From positions 65,391,623 through 65,455,622 of the forward strand of contig NC_081861.1 of assembly GCF_963259705.1 (NCBI RefSeq): a stretch of 64,000 bases of DNA. Direction: 5' to 3'. Made by a program: the position numbers and the translations under genes. Positions 35,867 through 47,051 of this stretch are shown one piece after another; position 1 is the first letter of the stretch; each line of letters begins with the position of its first letter. The notes under the pieces were generated by a model. The model worked only from the letters and a program-made list of their open reading frames with translations, ran no database searches and was not told where the DNA came from. This DNA is from Myotis daubentonii. Lineage: Eukaryota; Chordata; Mammalia; Chiroptera; Vespertilionidae.

Positions 35867-36495
35867 TCTATATATATAAAAAGCCAGCAACCGGAGTGCT
35901 GTAAGGACCTGAACGAATGGTCGCTATGACACCCACTGCTGCCAGAGAACCAGCCCAATCAAGGGTGGGGCTGCTGGCCAACTCCTCTGCAGCCCTGCTC
36001 CCCTACCCCCCACTGGCCCTGCCTCTGATTGCTCCCCCTATCCTAATAGGGGGTGGGGCTGGCCGGCCAGCCTCCTGCAGCCCCTGTCCCCACCAGCTCT
36101 TCCCCTGGTGGGCCCCCACCACCCTGATCAGCCCACAGCCTCTCCCTCCATCCAGCTCCAGCCCCGATCAGCCCTCCCACTCTGATCAGGGGCAGGGCCA
36201 AATGGCCAACCACCCATGGCCCTTCCCCCAGACCACTGGCCCCCAATCAGTCCCCCCCCCACCCCATTTGGGGGTGGGACCAGCCAGCCCACCAACCACA
36301 GCCCCTCCCCATGGCCAGCCCCACTGCCAATCAGACCCCATCACCTCGATTGGCCCCCCCCACACTGATCAGGGGCAGGGCCATCTGGCCAATAGCCTGC
36401 AGCCCCTCCTCCCAGCCGGCCCAGCTCTAATCTGCCAATTAGGACAGGACCGGCAGGACCCCACCCATGCAGGAATTCATGCACTGGGCCTCTAG
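35867..36495 (+). mobile_element. Helitron
   Basis: A35866|TCTATATATATAAAAAGCC at the 5' end and CTAG|T at 36492-36496 after the hairpin TGCAGGAATTCATGCA. The interior has repeated 'gatcaggggcagggcc' and 'ccccaccccattgg' type units. The 192-codon frame is not conserved with anything I know. Confidence 0.92.
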
Positions 36496-37490
36496 TATTG
36501 AGAATAAATTGATTAACTGTCCCAGTTAAGAAACAAATTCACAGACTATGTAAAACATTTCAACTTCAATTTGTTTATAAAAAGAATAATTAAAGCATAA
36601 AGAATATAAAACTTAAAAATAAATAGAAGAAAAATATATATTACATAAGTATTAACATGAAGTTGACTATGCAATTATATTAATTACATGTAATAGATTT
36701 TAAAACAAAAAAATACTGGAAAAATGAAGACCCTTTATCATGATCAAAGTTTCACTTAACCAAGAGAAAATAAATTTTAATTTGTGTTCACATATAAACA
36801 TGGCCTCAAGGAGTAAAACTGATAGTACTAGGAAGATCAATAAACAAATCCACTATCATAACAGATAGAATAAAACATACCAATAAAAAATATAGAAGAT
36901 TTGACCAAAATGCTAAACTCTCCAATTAAAAAAAAAATTTTATTGATATATTGTATATAAATAATTCTTGTACATTTTGAAATTAAGAAATATGCTACTA
37001 GATAACATTGAATTAAAGAACATTTAAATTGAGGATTTGGAAACATTTTAAACTGAACAATAATGAAGATATCATATATCATAACCTATGGAAATTCAAA
37101 TTTTAGCTTGGAAAACTAGAAAGTTAATATTAGCATCATTTTCACTCTTAAAATAAGGGGGGGAAAACCTGAATAAGCTGCAAATTAATGCCTTTTTTCG
37201 ACCTTAGAGAGAACTGAGGTTGCAGGACAATTGGCCTGGTATCTGAAGAGGTGCCTCTCAGGACAAAAACAGGTTCTAACCATTTTTTTTTTTTTAGCTG
37301 GGACAGGTTCTCCCAATGTAATAAAAGCCAGTGAGAATATTAAACCAGAAGTTTGGGGGGTTTTTTAATTGGTAAATTCTGATTGTGGGCTATTGTGAGA
37401 TTGTGAAGCCCCTTTTCGCCACAGGCATAGGGGGTTTAGATCTTCTTTTCCTCCAGGAATTCCATCACATACTCACAAAAGATCAAGATC
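36496..37490. other. unassigned AT-rich sequence
   Basis: Non-coding. 36520-37110 resembles very old L1 in composition but lacks clear words. 37200-37490 is unassigned. Confidence 0.35.
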
Positions 37491-37517
37491 AAGAAAAAGC
37501 TTCTCAGAAAAAAAAAA

Positions 37518-37529
37518 CAAGATGGCGGC
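37518..37529 (+). promoter_or_regulatory. YY1-like motif at L1/HAL1 5' end
   Basis: CAAGATGGCGGC lies 12 bp from the element start. In human L1 a YY1 site at this place directs transcription start; the same role here is inferred. Confidence 0.55.
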
Positions 37530-38610
37530 ATAGGTAAACACGGGAAATTGCTGCCTCGCACAACCACTTCAAAAATACAACTAAAAGACAAAACAGACAT
37601 CATCCAGAACAACAGGAAGGCTGGCTGAGTGGAAATTCTACAACTAGAAGGAAAGAGAAAAGCACACTGAGACTCAGAGGAGGTGCGGAAGTAAAGTGCA
37701 GAGGCACGGAGGCGCACGTGGAAAGGGCCGGCAGCTGAGGACACGGTTGTCTTTTTCAGCTGGGGGGGAGTCTCAAGCTCCCAACTGCTCTGAACTCCAG
37801 TTACGGGCGAGTCTCTGGGGACCCAGACTCATACAAGGAGAAACTGGACTGTCTGGCATTGGTCAGAACTCAAGGGCGGCTTTCTCTCAGAGGTGCTTGC
37901 AGCGATTACCGGGACACTGAGAAGCGGGGCCTCTTATGGCAGGACTAAGGAGCAGCCATAGCTGTTTGCTCCACCCTGTTGATCCGCTGAGACCCCGTCC
38001 CACCCAAGCTGTGCGCAGAGGCTTTTGCATATGAAAGGCCTGGCCCTTTGCAATCTGAAAATTGCCTGACAAACTGCAGCTGGATCAGAGAAACCCAGAA
38101 CATCCAAAAGAAGGCCCAAGGCCCCACAGCAGGTTGCATTGCTTCACAGCTGGGCTCCTGCTGGGTAGCCTCAGGAAGAGGCTAAATTAGCACCTCCTTA
38201 GAAATCCAAGAGCCAGTGTACCAAGTGGTCAGAGTGGCACCATGCAGATTACAACTCCTCAGATCCATAAGGGACACACTCAGGGGGCAGGCTCAGTGAG
38301 CACCAAGCCCCACTGAAGCAAGTCTTGCTCCAGAAGGGTGTCTCCAGCACAGAAGTTCTCCCATTGCAGACACAGCTGATTCTCACAGCCAATTGGCCTG
38401 GAGGTCAATTCCTCCCAGGGATACCTATAACAATCAAGGCTTAACTACAACAAGACTGTGCACAAAGCCCACAAAGGGGTGCACCAAGAGCATCCACATC
38501 TGGTAATTGGGGAGGCTGACCCACTGGGCCCTATAGGACACCTAGCACACAAAACCACTCTATCAACACAGGGAAGCATAAAAATTGCGGAGACAAAGAA
38601 ACAGATCACA

Positions 38611-38809
38611 GCCCTGACCTGTTTGGTTCAGTGGATAGAGCGTCAGCCTGCGGATTGAAGGGTCCCAGGTTCAATTCCGGTCAAGGGCAAGTACCTGGGT
38701 TGCGGGCACATCCCCAGTAGGGGGTGTGCAGGAGGCAGCTGATCGATGGTTTGACTCTCTATCCCTCTCCCTTCCTCTCTGTAAAAAAATCAATAAAATA
38801 TATTTTAAA
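38611..38809 (+). mobile_element. Ves SINE in the HAL1 leader
   Basis: Plus-strand Ves close to the consensus. Duplication AAGAAACAGATCACA with one mismatch (ends at 38610 and 38825). It sits just upstream of the ORF1 ATG at 38827, so it postdates the HAL1. Confidence 0.94.
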
Positions 38810-38826
38810 AAAGAAACAGGTCACAA

Positions 38827-39663
38827 ATGACAAAAATGGAGGAAAGCAAACTACTGGATATAGAGTTCAAAACCACACTTTTAAGGTTTTTCAAGAATTT
38901 TCTAGAAACTGCCAATAAATTTAGTAAGACCCTCAATAAGTCTAGTGAGACCACCAATAAATTTAGTGAGACCCTCAAGAAATCTAGTGAGGCCCTCAAG
39001 TTTATGAAAAAGAACCAACTAGAAATTAAGCATACACTGACTGAAATAAGGAATATTATACAGAGTTCCAACAGCAGACTAGAGGATCGCAAGAATCAAG
39101 TCAAAGATTTGAAATACAAAGAAGCAAAAAACACCCAACCAGAAAAGCAAAAAGAAAAAAGAACCCAAAAATATGAAGAGAGTGTAAGGAGACTTTGGGA
39201 CAACTTCAAGCATACCAACATCCGAATTATAGGGGTGCCAGAAGATGAGAGAGACCAAGATATTGAAAACCTATTTGAAGAAATAATGACAGAAAACTTC
39301 CCCTACCTGGTGAAAGAAATAGACTTACAAGTCCAAGAAGCGCAGAGAACCCCAAACAAAAGGAATCCAAAGAGGACCACACCAAGACACATCATAATTA
39401 AAATGCCAAGAGCAAAAGACAAAGAGAGAATCTTAAAAGCAGCAAGAGAAAAACAGTCAGTTACCTACAAGGGAGTACCCATACGAATGTCAGCTGATTT
39501 TTCAACAGAAACTATGCAGGCCAGAAGGGAGTGGCAAGAAATATTCAAAGTGATGAATGCCAAGAACCTACAACCAATAAAGAGCTTCACAGATAAGAAA
39601 AAGCTAAAAGAGTTCATCACCACCAAACCAGTATTATATGAAATGCTGAAAGATATCCTTTAA
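38827..39663 (+). CDS. LINE-1 ORF1 protein of HAL1-like element, 278 aa
   Basis: An RNA-binding, nucleic-acid-chaperone protein that coats L1 RNA in cytoplasmic ribonucleoprotein particles. Residues about 15-95 form a heptad-rich coiled coil that includes a 14-residue tandem repeat ([14 protein letters not shown], then [14 protein letters not shown]). The RRM-like domain starts near residue 125 ([10 protein letters not shown]) and the C-terminal domain near residue 196 ([13 protein letters not shown], then [17 protein letters not shown]). The frame is open from ATG to stop. Compared with the L1 ORF1 proteins I know, about 16 residues are missing in the C-terminal domain: NLQP is followed directly by IKSFTDKK, where a PAKLSF-containing stretch is expected. 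That loss is in frame. It is not followed by an ORF2. The Ves at 38611 lies 17 bp upstream. This is a transposon gene, not a host gene. Whether it is expressed is unknown. Confidence 0.9.
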   Translation: MTKMEESKLLDIEFKTTLLRFFKNFLETANKFSKTLNKSSETTNKFSETLKKSSEALKFMKKNQLEIKHTLTEIRNIIQSSNSRLEDRKNQVKDLKYKEAKNTQPEKQKEKRTQKYEESVRRLWDNFKHTNIRIIGVPEDERDQDIENLFEEIMTENFPYLVKEIDLQVQEAQRTPNKRNPKRTTPRHIIIKMPRAKDKERILKAAREKQSVTYKGVPIRMSADFSTETMQARREWQEIFKVMNAKNLQPIKSFTDKKKLKEFITTKPVLYEMLKDIL

Positions 39664-40030
39664 GAAGAGGAAGAAGAAGAAGGTAAAGATAGAAATTATG
39701 AATAACAAATACAAATCTATCAACAAGTGGATCTAAAAATCAAGTGAACAAATAATCTGATGAACAGAATAAACTGGTGAATATAATAGAATCAGGGGCA
39801 TAGAATGGGAGTGGACTGACTATTCTGGGGTGGGGGAAGGGGTGTGGGGGGTGTGGGAAGAGATTGAACAAAACTCGTGCACCTATGGATGAGGACGGGG
39901 GGGTGCGGGCAGAGGGTGGGGTGGGAACTTTGTGGAGGGGAGCTATGGGGGGAAAAAAGAGGAACAACTCTAATAATCTGAACAATACAGATTTAATAAA
40001 AAGAAAAAAAAAGAAAAGAAAAAGCTTCTC

Positions 40031-40734
40031 TTGTGGTGACTGGGAGAAAAGAACAACAGTAACTGCAGAAACTCCACCTAAGCCTCACCCTCAAACTCCC
40101 TTTATTCCTGTCCTAAGATTCCTGTAATAATCAGAGTGTCTTGAAACAACAAAATGTTATCCTTTTTTAGTTCAGGAGGCCAGTGTCATCAGGGCTGCAC
40201 ACACTGGAATGAATGTAGAAGTCAATTTTTCCTTTTCCCTGCCAGCTTCAGGTGATTCTTGGTAATTCTTGGCTTGTGGCAGCATAACTCCAATATCTGC
40301 CTCTGTCATCATATGGCCTTTCTCCCTGTGTGGTTGCCTGTGTTTTCCTTTCTTTAGGGTTGACAGCTATTGAATTTAGGGCCCACCCTCATCAGTGTGA
40401 CCCCCTCCTAACTAACTACATTTGCAAAAAACCTCTTTCCAAATTAAGATCACATCCTAAGTTTCTGGGTGGACATTAATTTTGAAGAGGCATAATGATA
40501 GCACATTATACCTTTTCTAAGACGGCCACTCTTTAACCTTCAGGGAAAGGGCACCAATTGTAGCCCGACATCACTGTGGAAACCTACTGCAGCTGGAGGT
40601 GCAAATGTAGTAAACATCTGCACTCTGAACAGGGTGCAATTCCATAAGGAACAAAAGCCTTAATCTGCAGAGAGAGTAGCATCTGCTAGATAGTAATATT
40701 TCCCAATTTGGCAGAGCATCTTGCACAGTAGATA
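40031..40734. other. old LTR-type repeat and unassigned DNA
   Basis: 40140-40500 matches the same old repeat as 17580-17730 ('caggaggccagtgtcatcag', 'cttggctt', 'tttccaaattaagatcacat'). The rest is unassigned. Confidence 0.4.
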
Positions 40735-41030
40735 GGATCTGCGCCTTCAAAAGGTCATCAGGTCATGAGGGGGGAAACCTCATGAAAGTTATATGTGCCC
40801 TTATAATAGAGACTCTAAGAACTATCCAGATCTACTTCCACGATATAAAGACACAGCAAAAGGGCGGTCATCTATGAAGCAGGAAAAGGTCCCCTACCAG
40901 ACAATGAATCTGCCCATGCCTTTGTCTTAAACTTCCCAGCTTTCAGAAATACGAGAAATAAATGTTTGTTGTTTAAGCCATCTAGTCTATAGTAATTTGT
41001 TATTGTAGCCCAAATAGACTAATTCAGATG
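40735..41030 (+). mobile_element. MaLR LTR (MLT1/MST type)
   Basis: Words in MaLR order: 'ggtcatcaggtcatgagg', 'aaagacacagcaaaagggcg', 'tatgaagcaggaaaaggtcc', 'accagacaatgaatctgcc', 'aaataaatgtttgttgttta', 'gcccaaatagactaattcag'. Confidence 0.85.
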
Positions 41031-41039
41031 CTATTGTAA

Positions 41040-42430
41040 GTTGAACATTTTTTTTTCAGATTATCATTATTGCATAGAAACAAAAGTTATTTTTTCATGT
41101 TTATTTGTGTCCTGCAACCTTGCTAAATTTATTTGCTAGTTCTAGTAGGTGTTTTGTGAAGACATTAAGGTTATATATAGCATTGATTTTTTTTTTTTAT
41201 TTTGGCATAGTTGCCTTGGCTTGTACAACAATACTATGCTGAATAGAAAGTCCAAAGTAGGCATTCTTGCCTTGTTCCTGAAATTAGATGAAAAGCTTTT
41301 ATTTTTCACTATTAAAAATATTAGCTGTGAGTTTTTCATATATAGACTTTCTTAATTAGAAGTAGTTTATTCTACTCCTAGTTTGTTTTCTATAAAGGGT
41401 GCCAAAGTCTACTTTTATGCAACATTTGAGGTGATTAATTTTTTTCATTCTGTGATTGTTGATTGATTTTGTATATTAAACAGTACTTGCAATTGAGGAA
41501 TAAATCCAACCTGTCATGTGGTACAAACTTTTTTATTGTATTATTTTTATTACTTGAATATAAATAATCATATTAAAACTGGATTTTTTTTCTTCCCCTG
41601 TCTACTTTTCTTCCAGTGTTTTTGATAAATAATGACATATATCACTGCACAAGTTTAAGGCATACAGCATGATGGTGTAAGTTGCATATATTGTGAAATG
41701 ATTATCATAATAAGTTCAGCTAATATCCATCATCTCATAGAAAGACAATAAAAAAGAGAAAGAAAGGGTACATATTTAATACTTTCAACAATAAAGAATT
41801 ATTTTTGAAAAAAGAGAAGGAAAGAAAAAAATTATCTTGTGATGAGAACTCTTACAATTGACTCACTTAAACAAATTTTCTCTATACCATACAGCAGTGT
41901 TAACTATAGTTATCATGTTCTACATTACATCCCTAGTACTTATTTCTCTTATAATTAGAAATTTTTACCTTTTGACCACCTTTTTTCCAATTTCCTCTTC
42001 CCCAACCCCCTGGTAACCACATCTTGTTTCTTTATTCTATGAGGTTATATTTTTAGATTCCAAATCTGAGTTAGATCATAAAGCATTTGTCATTTTCTGT
42101 CTGATATAATGCCTTCAAGGTCTTTCCATGTTGTCAAAAATGGTAAGACTTTCCCCCCATTTTTTAATGGCTGAATAATATTCATGTGTATATATACACA
42201 TATCTTTTTATCCATTCATCCATTGATGGACACTTAGATTGTTACCATGTGTTGGCTATTGTAAATAATGCTGCTATGAACATAAGAGTGCAGATTTATT
42301 TTTGAGTTAGGAATTTTCAATCCCTTTGGATATATTTTCAGAAGAGGAATTGCTAGATCATATGGAAGTTCTATTTTTAATTTTTTGAGGATCCGCCATA
42401 CTGTTTTCCATAGTGGCAGTACCATTTTTC
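41040..42430 (-). mobile_element. L1 fragments, antisense
   Basis: 41040-41520 is antisense ORF2 from the RT region ('gccttgttcctgaaattaga', the complement of the usual CAGGAACAAGGC). 41560-42430 is antisense 3' UTR and ORF2 end ('ggataatattcatgtgta'-type words, 'tggaagttctatttttaatt'). Both are broken. Confidence 0.75.
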
Positions 42431-42972
42431 ACAGGATTCTCACTGGTCTTTTCTATGAGTTACTGGTAGAATTCTTAGAGAAAAAGCCTGTAAGTGGGTG
42501 AAACTCCCATTTTGTCTGAAGCCCCCAGGGGCTCCACACCTTCACAGTGGCACGCAGGTTGTTTGTAAAAATCATTAAAGTAGTTTTTGGAATCTTCTAA
42601 CTGGCTTTTGTGGCATGTGGTGGTGTCTATCTTAAGTAAAAAATTGCTCAGGACCTCTTTCTCCTTAGATTTTGAGACAGCTGTTTATCCTGTAACATTG
42701 TTACCTAATTCTTCAAAAAATTATAAACTTGCAGTTTGTCCACCCTTTTTGTAGTTGTTTTCTTTACATCTGTCAGCTGAAAGCATAAGCATTTTGTAAA
42801 GATTTATTTTACACTACAAATTCGATGTATTTTATGTATGTAGTGTTATTCAGGTTATTCATATCTTCTTCAGTAGCCTTGTCAATTTGTATGTGTCAAA
42901 TAATTTGCCTATATTATATAGGTTGTTGTTTTTGGTAAAAGAATTTGTTCATCATATTCTCTTATATTTTTG
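42431..42972. other. unassigned
   Basis: Non-coding sequence without recognised features. Confidence 0.4.
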
Positions 42973-43122
42973 CTATAGGCCCGGTGCACAACATTTGTGC
43001 ACTGGGGCTGGGGGTGGTCCCTCAGCCTGGCCTGCACCCTCCCTGTGGTAGTGCACTGACCACCAGGGGGCAGCTCCTGCATTAACCGTCTGCCCCCTGG
43101 TGGTCAGTGTGCATCATATAGA
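42973..43122 (-). mobile_element. minimal Helitron with CTCF-like pair
   Basis: About 150 bp. It has a degenerate 3' end (CTATAGGCCCGGTGCAC), the hairpin GTGCACAAATGTTGTGCAC and a 5' end near 43122. Between the ends lies little more than the paired motif at 43060-43103. Confidence 0.8.
43060..43103. promoter_or_regulatory. inverted pair of CTCF-like motifs
   Basis: CCACCAGGGGGCAG on plus (43060-43073) and minus (43090-43103), 16-bp spacer; both exact core matches. Confidence 0.6.
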
Positions 43123-43224
43123 ATTATTGCTAGAATTTATAATGGTGTTGTCTCTATCACTCCTGATATTGGTAAATTATATCTTCTGTATTTTCTCTAA
43201 TCAGTGTTGATCAAATTTATTTAT

Positions 43225-45004
43225 TTTTTAAAAAATTTAAAAATCTTTATTGTTGAAAATATTACATATACATACTAGAGGCCTGGTGCACCAGATTCGA
43301 GCACTGGTGGGGGCATGGCCTGTGGGGATCAGCCTGCTGTGGGAGTGCTGCTCATCCAGGTCAACTGAGCGGCTGTGGACCTGCCTTCTGAGTGGCTGCT
43401 TCCTGGTCTGGCATCTTCTGTGGAGGCAGAGCATTTACCTCTCCCGGGAACCTGGTCAGGGCCTGGCCCAGGGACAATAGCACTGAGAGGCAGTGGAGTA
43501 GGTCCCAGTCCCATGATGGCCATAAACCCACCTCCCAGCTTCCCGGGTCATCTCTGCGAGCCCGGCAGCAGCACTGTGCAGCCTGCAGGCATCCTGGGAG
43601 AGGCAGCAGGGAGCGAGAAGGAAGAGCCTGGGGTGAGGAGGCAATGATCACAGCCCAGGTTCCTGCCCATCGGCCTGGGGTTCACAGCAGGAATAGCCTC
43701 TCATCCCGGTCAACCAAGTGGTGCTTCCACTGTGTTAGCACACTGACCACGATGGGGGCAGCTCCTGTGTTGAGTGTCTGCCTCCTGGTGGTCAGTGCAC
43801 GTCATAGCAAATGGTCAGCTGGTCATTCTGCTGTTTGGTCACTGAGCTTTTATTATATAGGATATCCCTTTCCCCCACAATTGACCTCTTCTAGCCTGAA
43901 CCCCTCCCCCTGCAGCCCCATCTTAGGCTTCACCACCCTATTGTTTGTGTCCATGGTTTATGTATATGAATACAAGTTCTTTGGTTGATCTCTTTCCATC
44001 CACCCACCCTCCCCTGCCTTCTTTCTGAGGTTTTAAAGTCTGTTCCATGCTTTTATATCTCTGCATCTATTTTATTCATCAGTTTATTTTGTTCATTAGA
44101 TTCCACATATGAGTGACATCGTGCAATACTTATCTTTCTCTGACTGGCTTATTTTGCTTAGCATAATGCTCTCCATGTCCATCCATGCTGTTGCAAATGG
44201 TAAGAGTTTTTTCTTTCTTACAGCTGCATAGTATTATATTGTGTAAATGTGCCACAGCTTTTTTATCCACTCATCTGCTGATGGGCACTTGGGCTGTTTC
44301 CAAATCTTAGCTATTATAAGACAAAAATCACACGATCATATCAATTGATACAGAAAAAGCATTTCACAAAATCCAACATCTTTTTTTATAAAAACTTTCT
44401 GCAAAATGGGAAGAGAGGGATCATACCTCAACATAATAAAAGCCTTCTGTAACAAACCCACAGCCAACATCATACTCAACAGACAAAACTACAACCACTT
44501 TCCCTAAGAACAGGAACAAGACAGGGATGCCCACTCTCACCATTCCTGTTTGACATAGTATGGAAGTGCTAGCCATAGCAATCAGACAAGAAGAAATAAA
44601 AGCATTCAAATTGGAAAAGAAGTAAAACTGTCATTATTTGTAAATGACATGATATTGTACATAGAAAACCCTAAAGACTCCATAAAAAACTAGATTTAAT
44701 AAATGAATTTGGCAATGTAGCAGGATACAAAATTGTCACCCAGAAATCTATGGCATTTTTATATACCAATAATGAACTCTCAGAAAGAGAAACTAAAAAA
44801 TAATCCCATTTACCATTGCACCAAAAAAAAAAATTAAGATGCTTACGAATAAACTAAACCTATACTCAGAAAACTACAAGATATTGAAAAAAGAAGTAGA
44901 GGAAGATATAGGCAAGTGGAAGAATATACAGTGTTCATAGATTGGTAGCATCAACATCATTAAAATGCCCATACTACCCAAAGAAATCCATAGATTCAAT
45001 GATA
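43225..45004 (-). mobile_element. L1 with 5' inversion (twin priming)
   Basis: 43225-44320 is antisense L1 3' UTR plus the ORF2 end (interrupted by a Helitron). At about 44321 it switches to sense-strand ORF2 RT sequence ('cagaaaaagcatttcacaaa', 'aacaagacagggatgcccac', 'gtagcaggatacaaaat') running to 45004. The 12-bp duplication AAATTTATTTAT (43213-43224 and 45005-45016) encloses both parts, so they arrived as one insertion. Confidence 0.88.
43275..43862 (-). mobile_element. Helitron type A-like in L1
   Basis: 3' CTAG at 43275 after A43274; 5' TCCTATATAATAAAAGC at 43862. One CTCF-like arm is nearly intact (43778-43791, minus, one mismatch); the other has decayed. Hairpin GTGCTCGAATCTGGTGCAC. 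Confidence 0.9.
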
Positions 45005-45016
45005 AAATTTATTTAT

Positions 45017-46421
45017 CATTTTACCTTCTTAAAATCCTGCTTTTATTTCATTGATTCTCTATATTTTTTTCTTTTCTATTTTATTTTCACACCGATCTTA
45101 TTTTTTTCCTACTATTTACTTTGCATTTAATTTAGAACCTTCTTTCTAGAATAAGGTCAAACCTTCATATATTTATAACTTAAAAAGCTTCAAATGTAAC
45201 ACCTACCACAGTGAGCATGTTTCCAACATGCTTAGGTCTTTCATTTTACCTCAAAGAATTCCACGGAATTCTATCTGAATTTTGTTTGGACATTTTACTA
45301 TTTGAAATCATTAAGAGACAATTAGACCAGTCTGATAATTCAAACAAGGCAGGAAATTTTTTGACAGTTCCTGGATTTTGTATGGAATTCTTTTTCTTAT
45401 TCTTCACATTTGAGATATACAGCATACTTAGTACAACTACATGATTATCTTTTACTTAGCAAAAATTAGTTATTATTTTTCATGATTATTTTGGAAAATG
45501 GTCTTTTCCCCATCAAATATGAAAAGTTATTTCAATATATTTTTAATCAGGAATATATTTTTAATTTTGAGCTTAACAAAAATAATGTCTTTTAGTATGA
45601 TTCTTTGAATAAATTTGTATATGATTTCTCAAGACTAAATGTGTATTTTTTATTAGCATGTAAATTGCACCCAAACTCTCTTTAAATTAGGCTTTCATTC
45701 CCCTCATTTCCACTTCCATATTGCTAGGCGCTCACATTCTGCATCTTGCTATTTCTGTTTGGCACCTTACTCACTGCCATAATGTAAAATTATTGCTATA
45801 TTTTAAGTACAACTGTGAACTGAACCTATTCCAAGGAAGATGTGAAATCCTATTTGCAAAATTCGATTGGCACACTGCATAACTGTTTTCACTGTTACCA
45901 TTTTTGGAATGCTTTTCATTATTAAACCTATTTTGTCAAGTGTCAAACACACTAATTTATGTATAATCCAGGGAACAGCTAGCTTTATTTCAGAACCCAA
46001 TTTGATGCTCTTTGCCAATCTAATGCCCCACCATTCTGTCACTTCTGACAGCTTAAATGGGTGAAACAAAATGCTTTATATTTTCCTCCTCAGCTGCTTG
46101 AATTAGGCAGGGAGAATTTTCTCTTGAAGTCTAAGTTGCCATCTGAGTTCAATGGTTTAGTTTGTTCTGAACTGATAATTGTATATTTTGTATGGATGTG
46201 TGCCCAACTTTCTCTTCACATGGTGCCATGTGTTCAAGCAAATCATTTATTTTGCTAGCTTTTTGACTTTCATCAACAGCTCCTAGTTCTGGATAAGAAT
46301 TTCTTCTAATGAATATGAAAGTCTTATGAACAGATTTTAATTAGATAAACATCCAGTGCTGTATATAAGCTCTATAAGTTTGAAATAAAAATAAATCCTT
46401 TCTTATGAGGAGTTAGAATAA
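45017..46421. other. short L1 piece, then unassigned
   Basis: 45020-45135 looks like antisense L1 ORF2. 45140-46421 is non-coding with no recognised repeat; it may be unique sequence. Confidence 0.4.
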
Positions 46422-47051
46422 TCCTATCTAATAAAAGAAAAACATGGTAATTGGCGTACAACCACTACCCTTCCCATTGGCTAATCAGGGAGATATGCAA
46501 ATTAACTGCCAGCCAAGATGGCTTCCGGCAGCCAGGCAGCTTGAAACTAACATGAGACTTGCTTGCTTCAGTGACGGAGGACTGCAACGTTCCCCGCCTG
46601 CCTTGCCGGCCTCTGAGACTGCAGTTTCAACCATTGTAACAAATATAGAAGCTAAACAAAACCCCAGAAACCAGCATTCAGCCCGCCGGGATCTCAGACC
46701 TGGAGTTGATACAGAGTTTCGATTGTAGAGCCTAAACAAACCAAATACCTGCTTTCAGGAGCAGAGGCCTAAGAGCTGGAGCCTCAGAGCTAAAGCTGGC
46801 TCAGAATTAAAAAAACAAAAAAACTAGCAGTTGGGAGCTTCAGTCCCAGCCTGAAAACAGCCCTCAGCTGCTCACCCAGACTGGCCAGGCACCCCAGTGG
46901 GGACCCCCACCCTGAAGGGTGTGTGACCAGCTGCAAACAGCCATCATCCCCTCATCCAGGCTGGCCTGGCACCCCAGTGGGGACCCCCACACTGATCCAG
47001 GACACCCTCCAGGGCAAACCAGCCAGCCCCCACCCATGCACCAGGCCTCTA
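46422..47051 (+). mobile_element. Helitron type B (composite B+C)
   Basis: A46421|TCCTATCTAATAAAAG at the 5' end, a mutated YY1-like motif (AAGATGGCTTCC), and two ~80-bp units (46855-46990). Ends at CTCTA, then type C. Confidence 0.9.

Larger units (their letters stand above)
37506..40015 (+). mobile_element. full-length HAL1-like element (L1 without ORF2)
   Basis: Bounded by a perfect 15-bp duplication AAGAAAAAGCTTCTC (37491-37505 and 40016-40030). Order: an L1-type 5' UTR beginning with CAAGATGGCGGCATAGG (37518), about 1.1 kb of 5' leader, a Ves insertion, ORF1 (38827-39663), then at once a 3' UTR with G-rich stretch (39830-39960) and an A-rich tail. No ORF2 sequence is present. Half-L1 (HAL1) elements have exactly this plan and need L1 ORF2 protein in trans. 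Apart from the Ves it looks complete. Confidence 0.88.

Noticed and set aside
35917..36495. A 192-codon Pro-rich frame
   Set aside because: It ends exactly at the Helitron 3' CTAG, is full of Pro/Ala from GC-rich degenerate repeats and has no recognisable domain.
38611..38700. A tRNA gene
   Set aside because: The A- and B-box-like sequence is the head of a Ves SINE, with SINE body, tail and target duplication.
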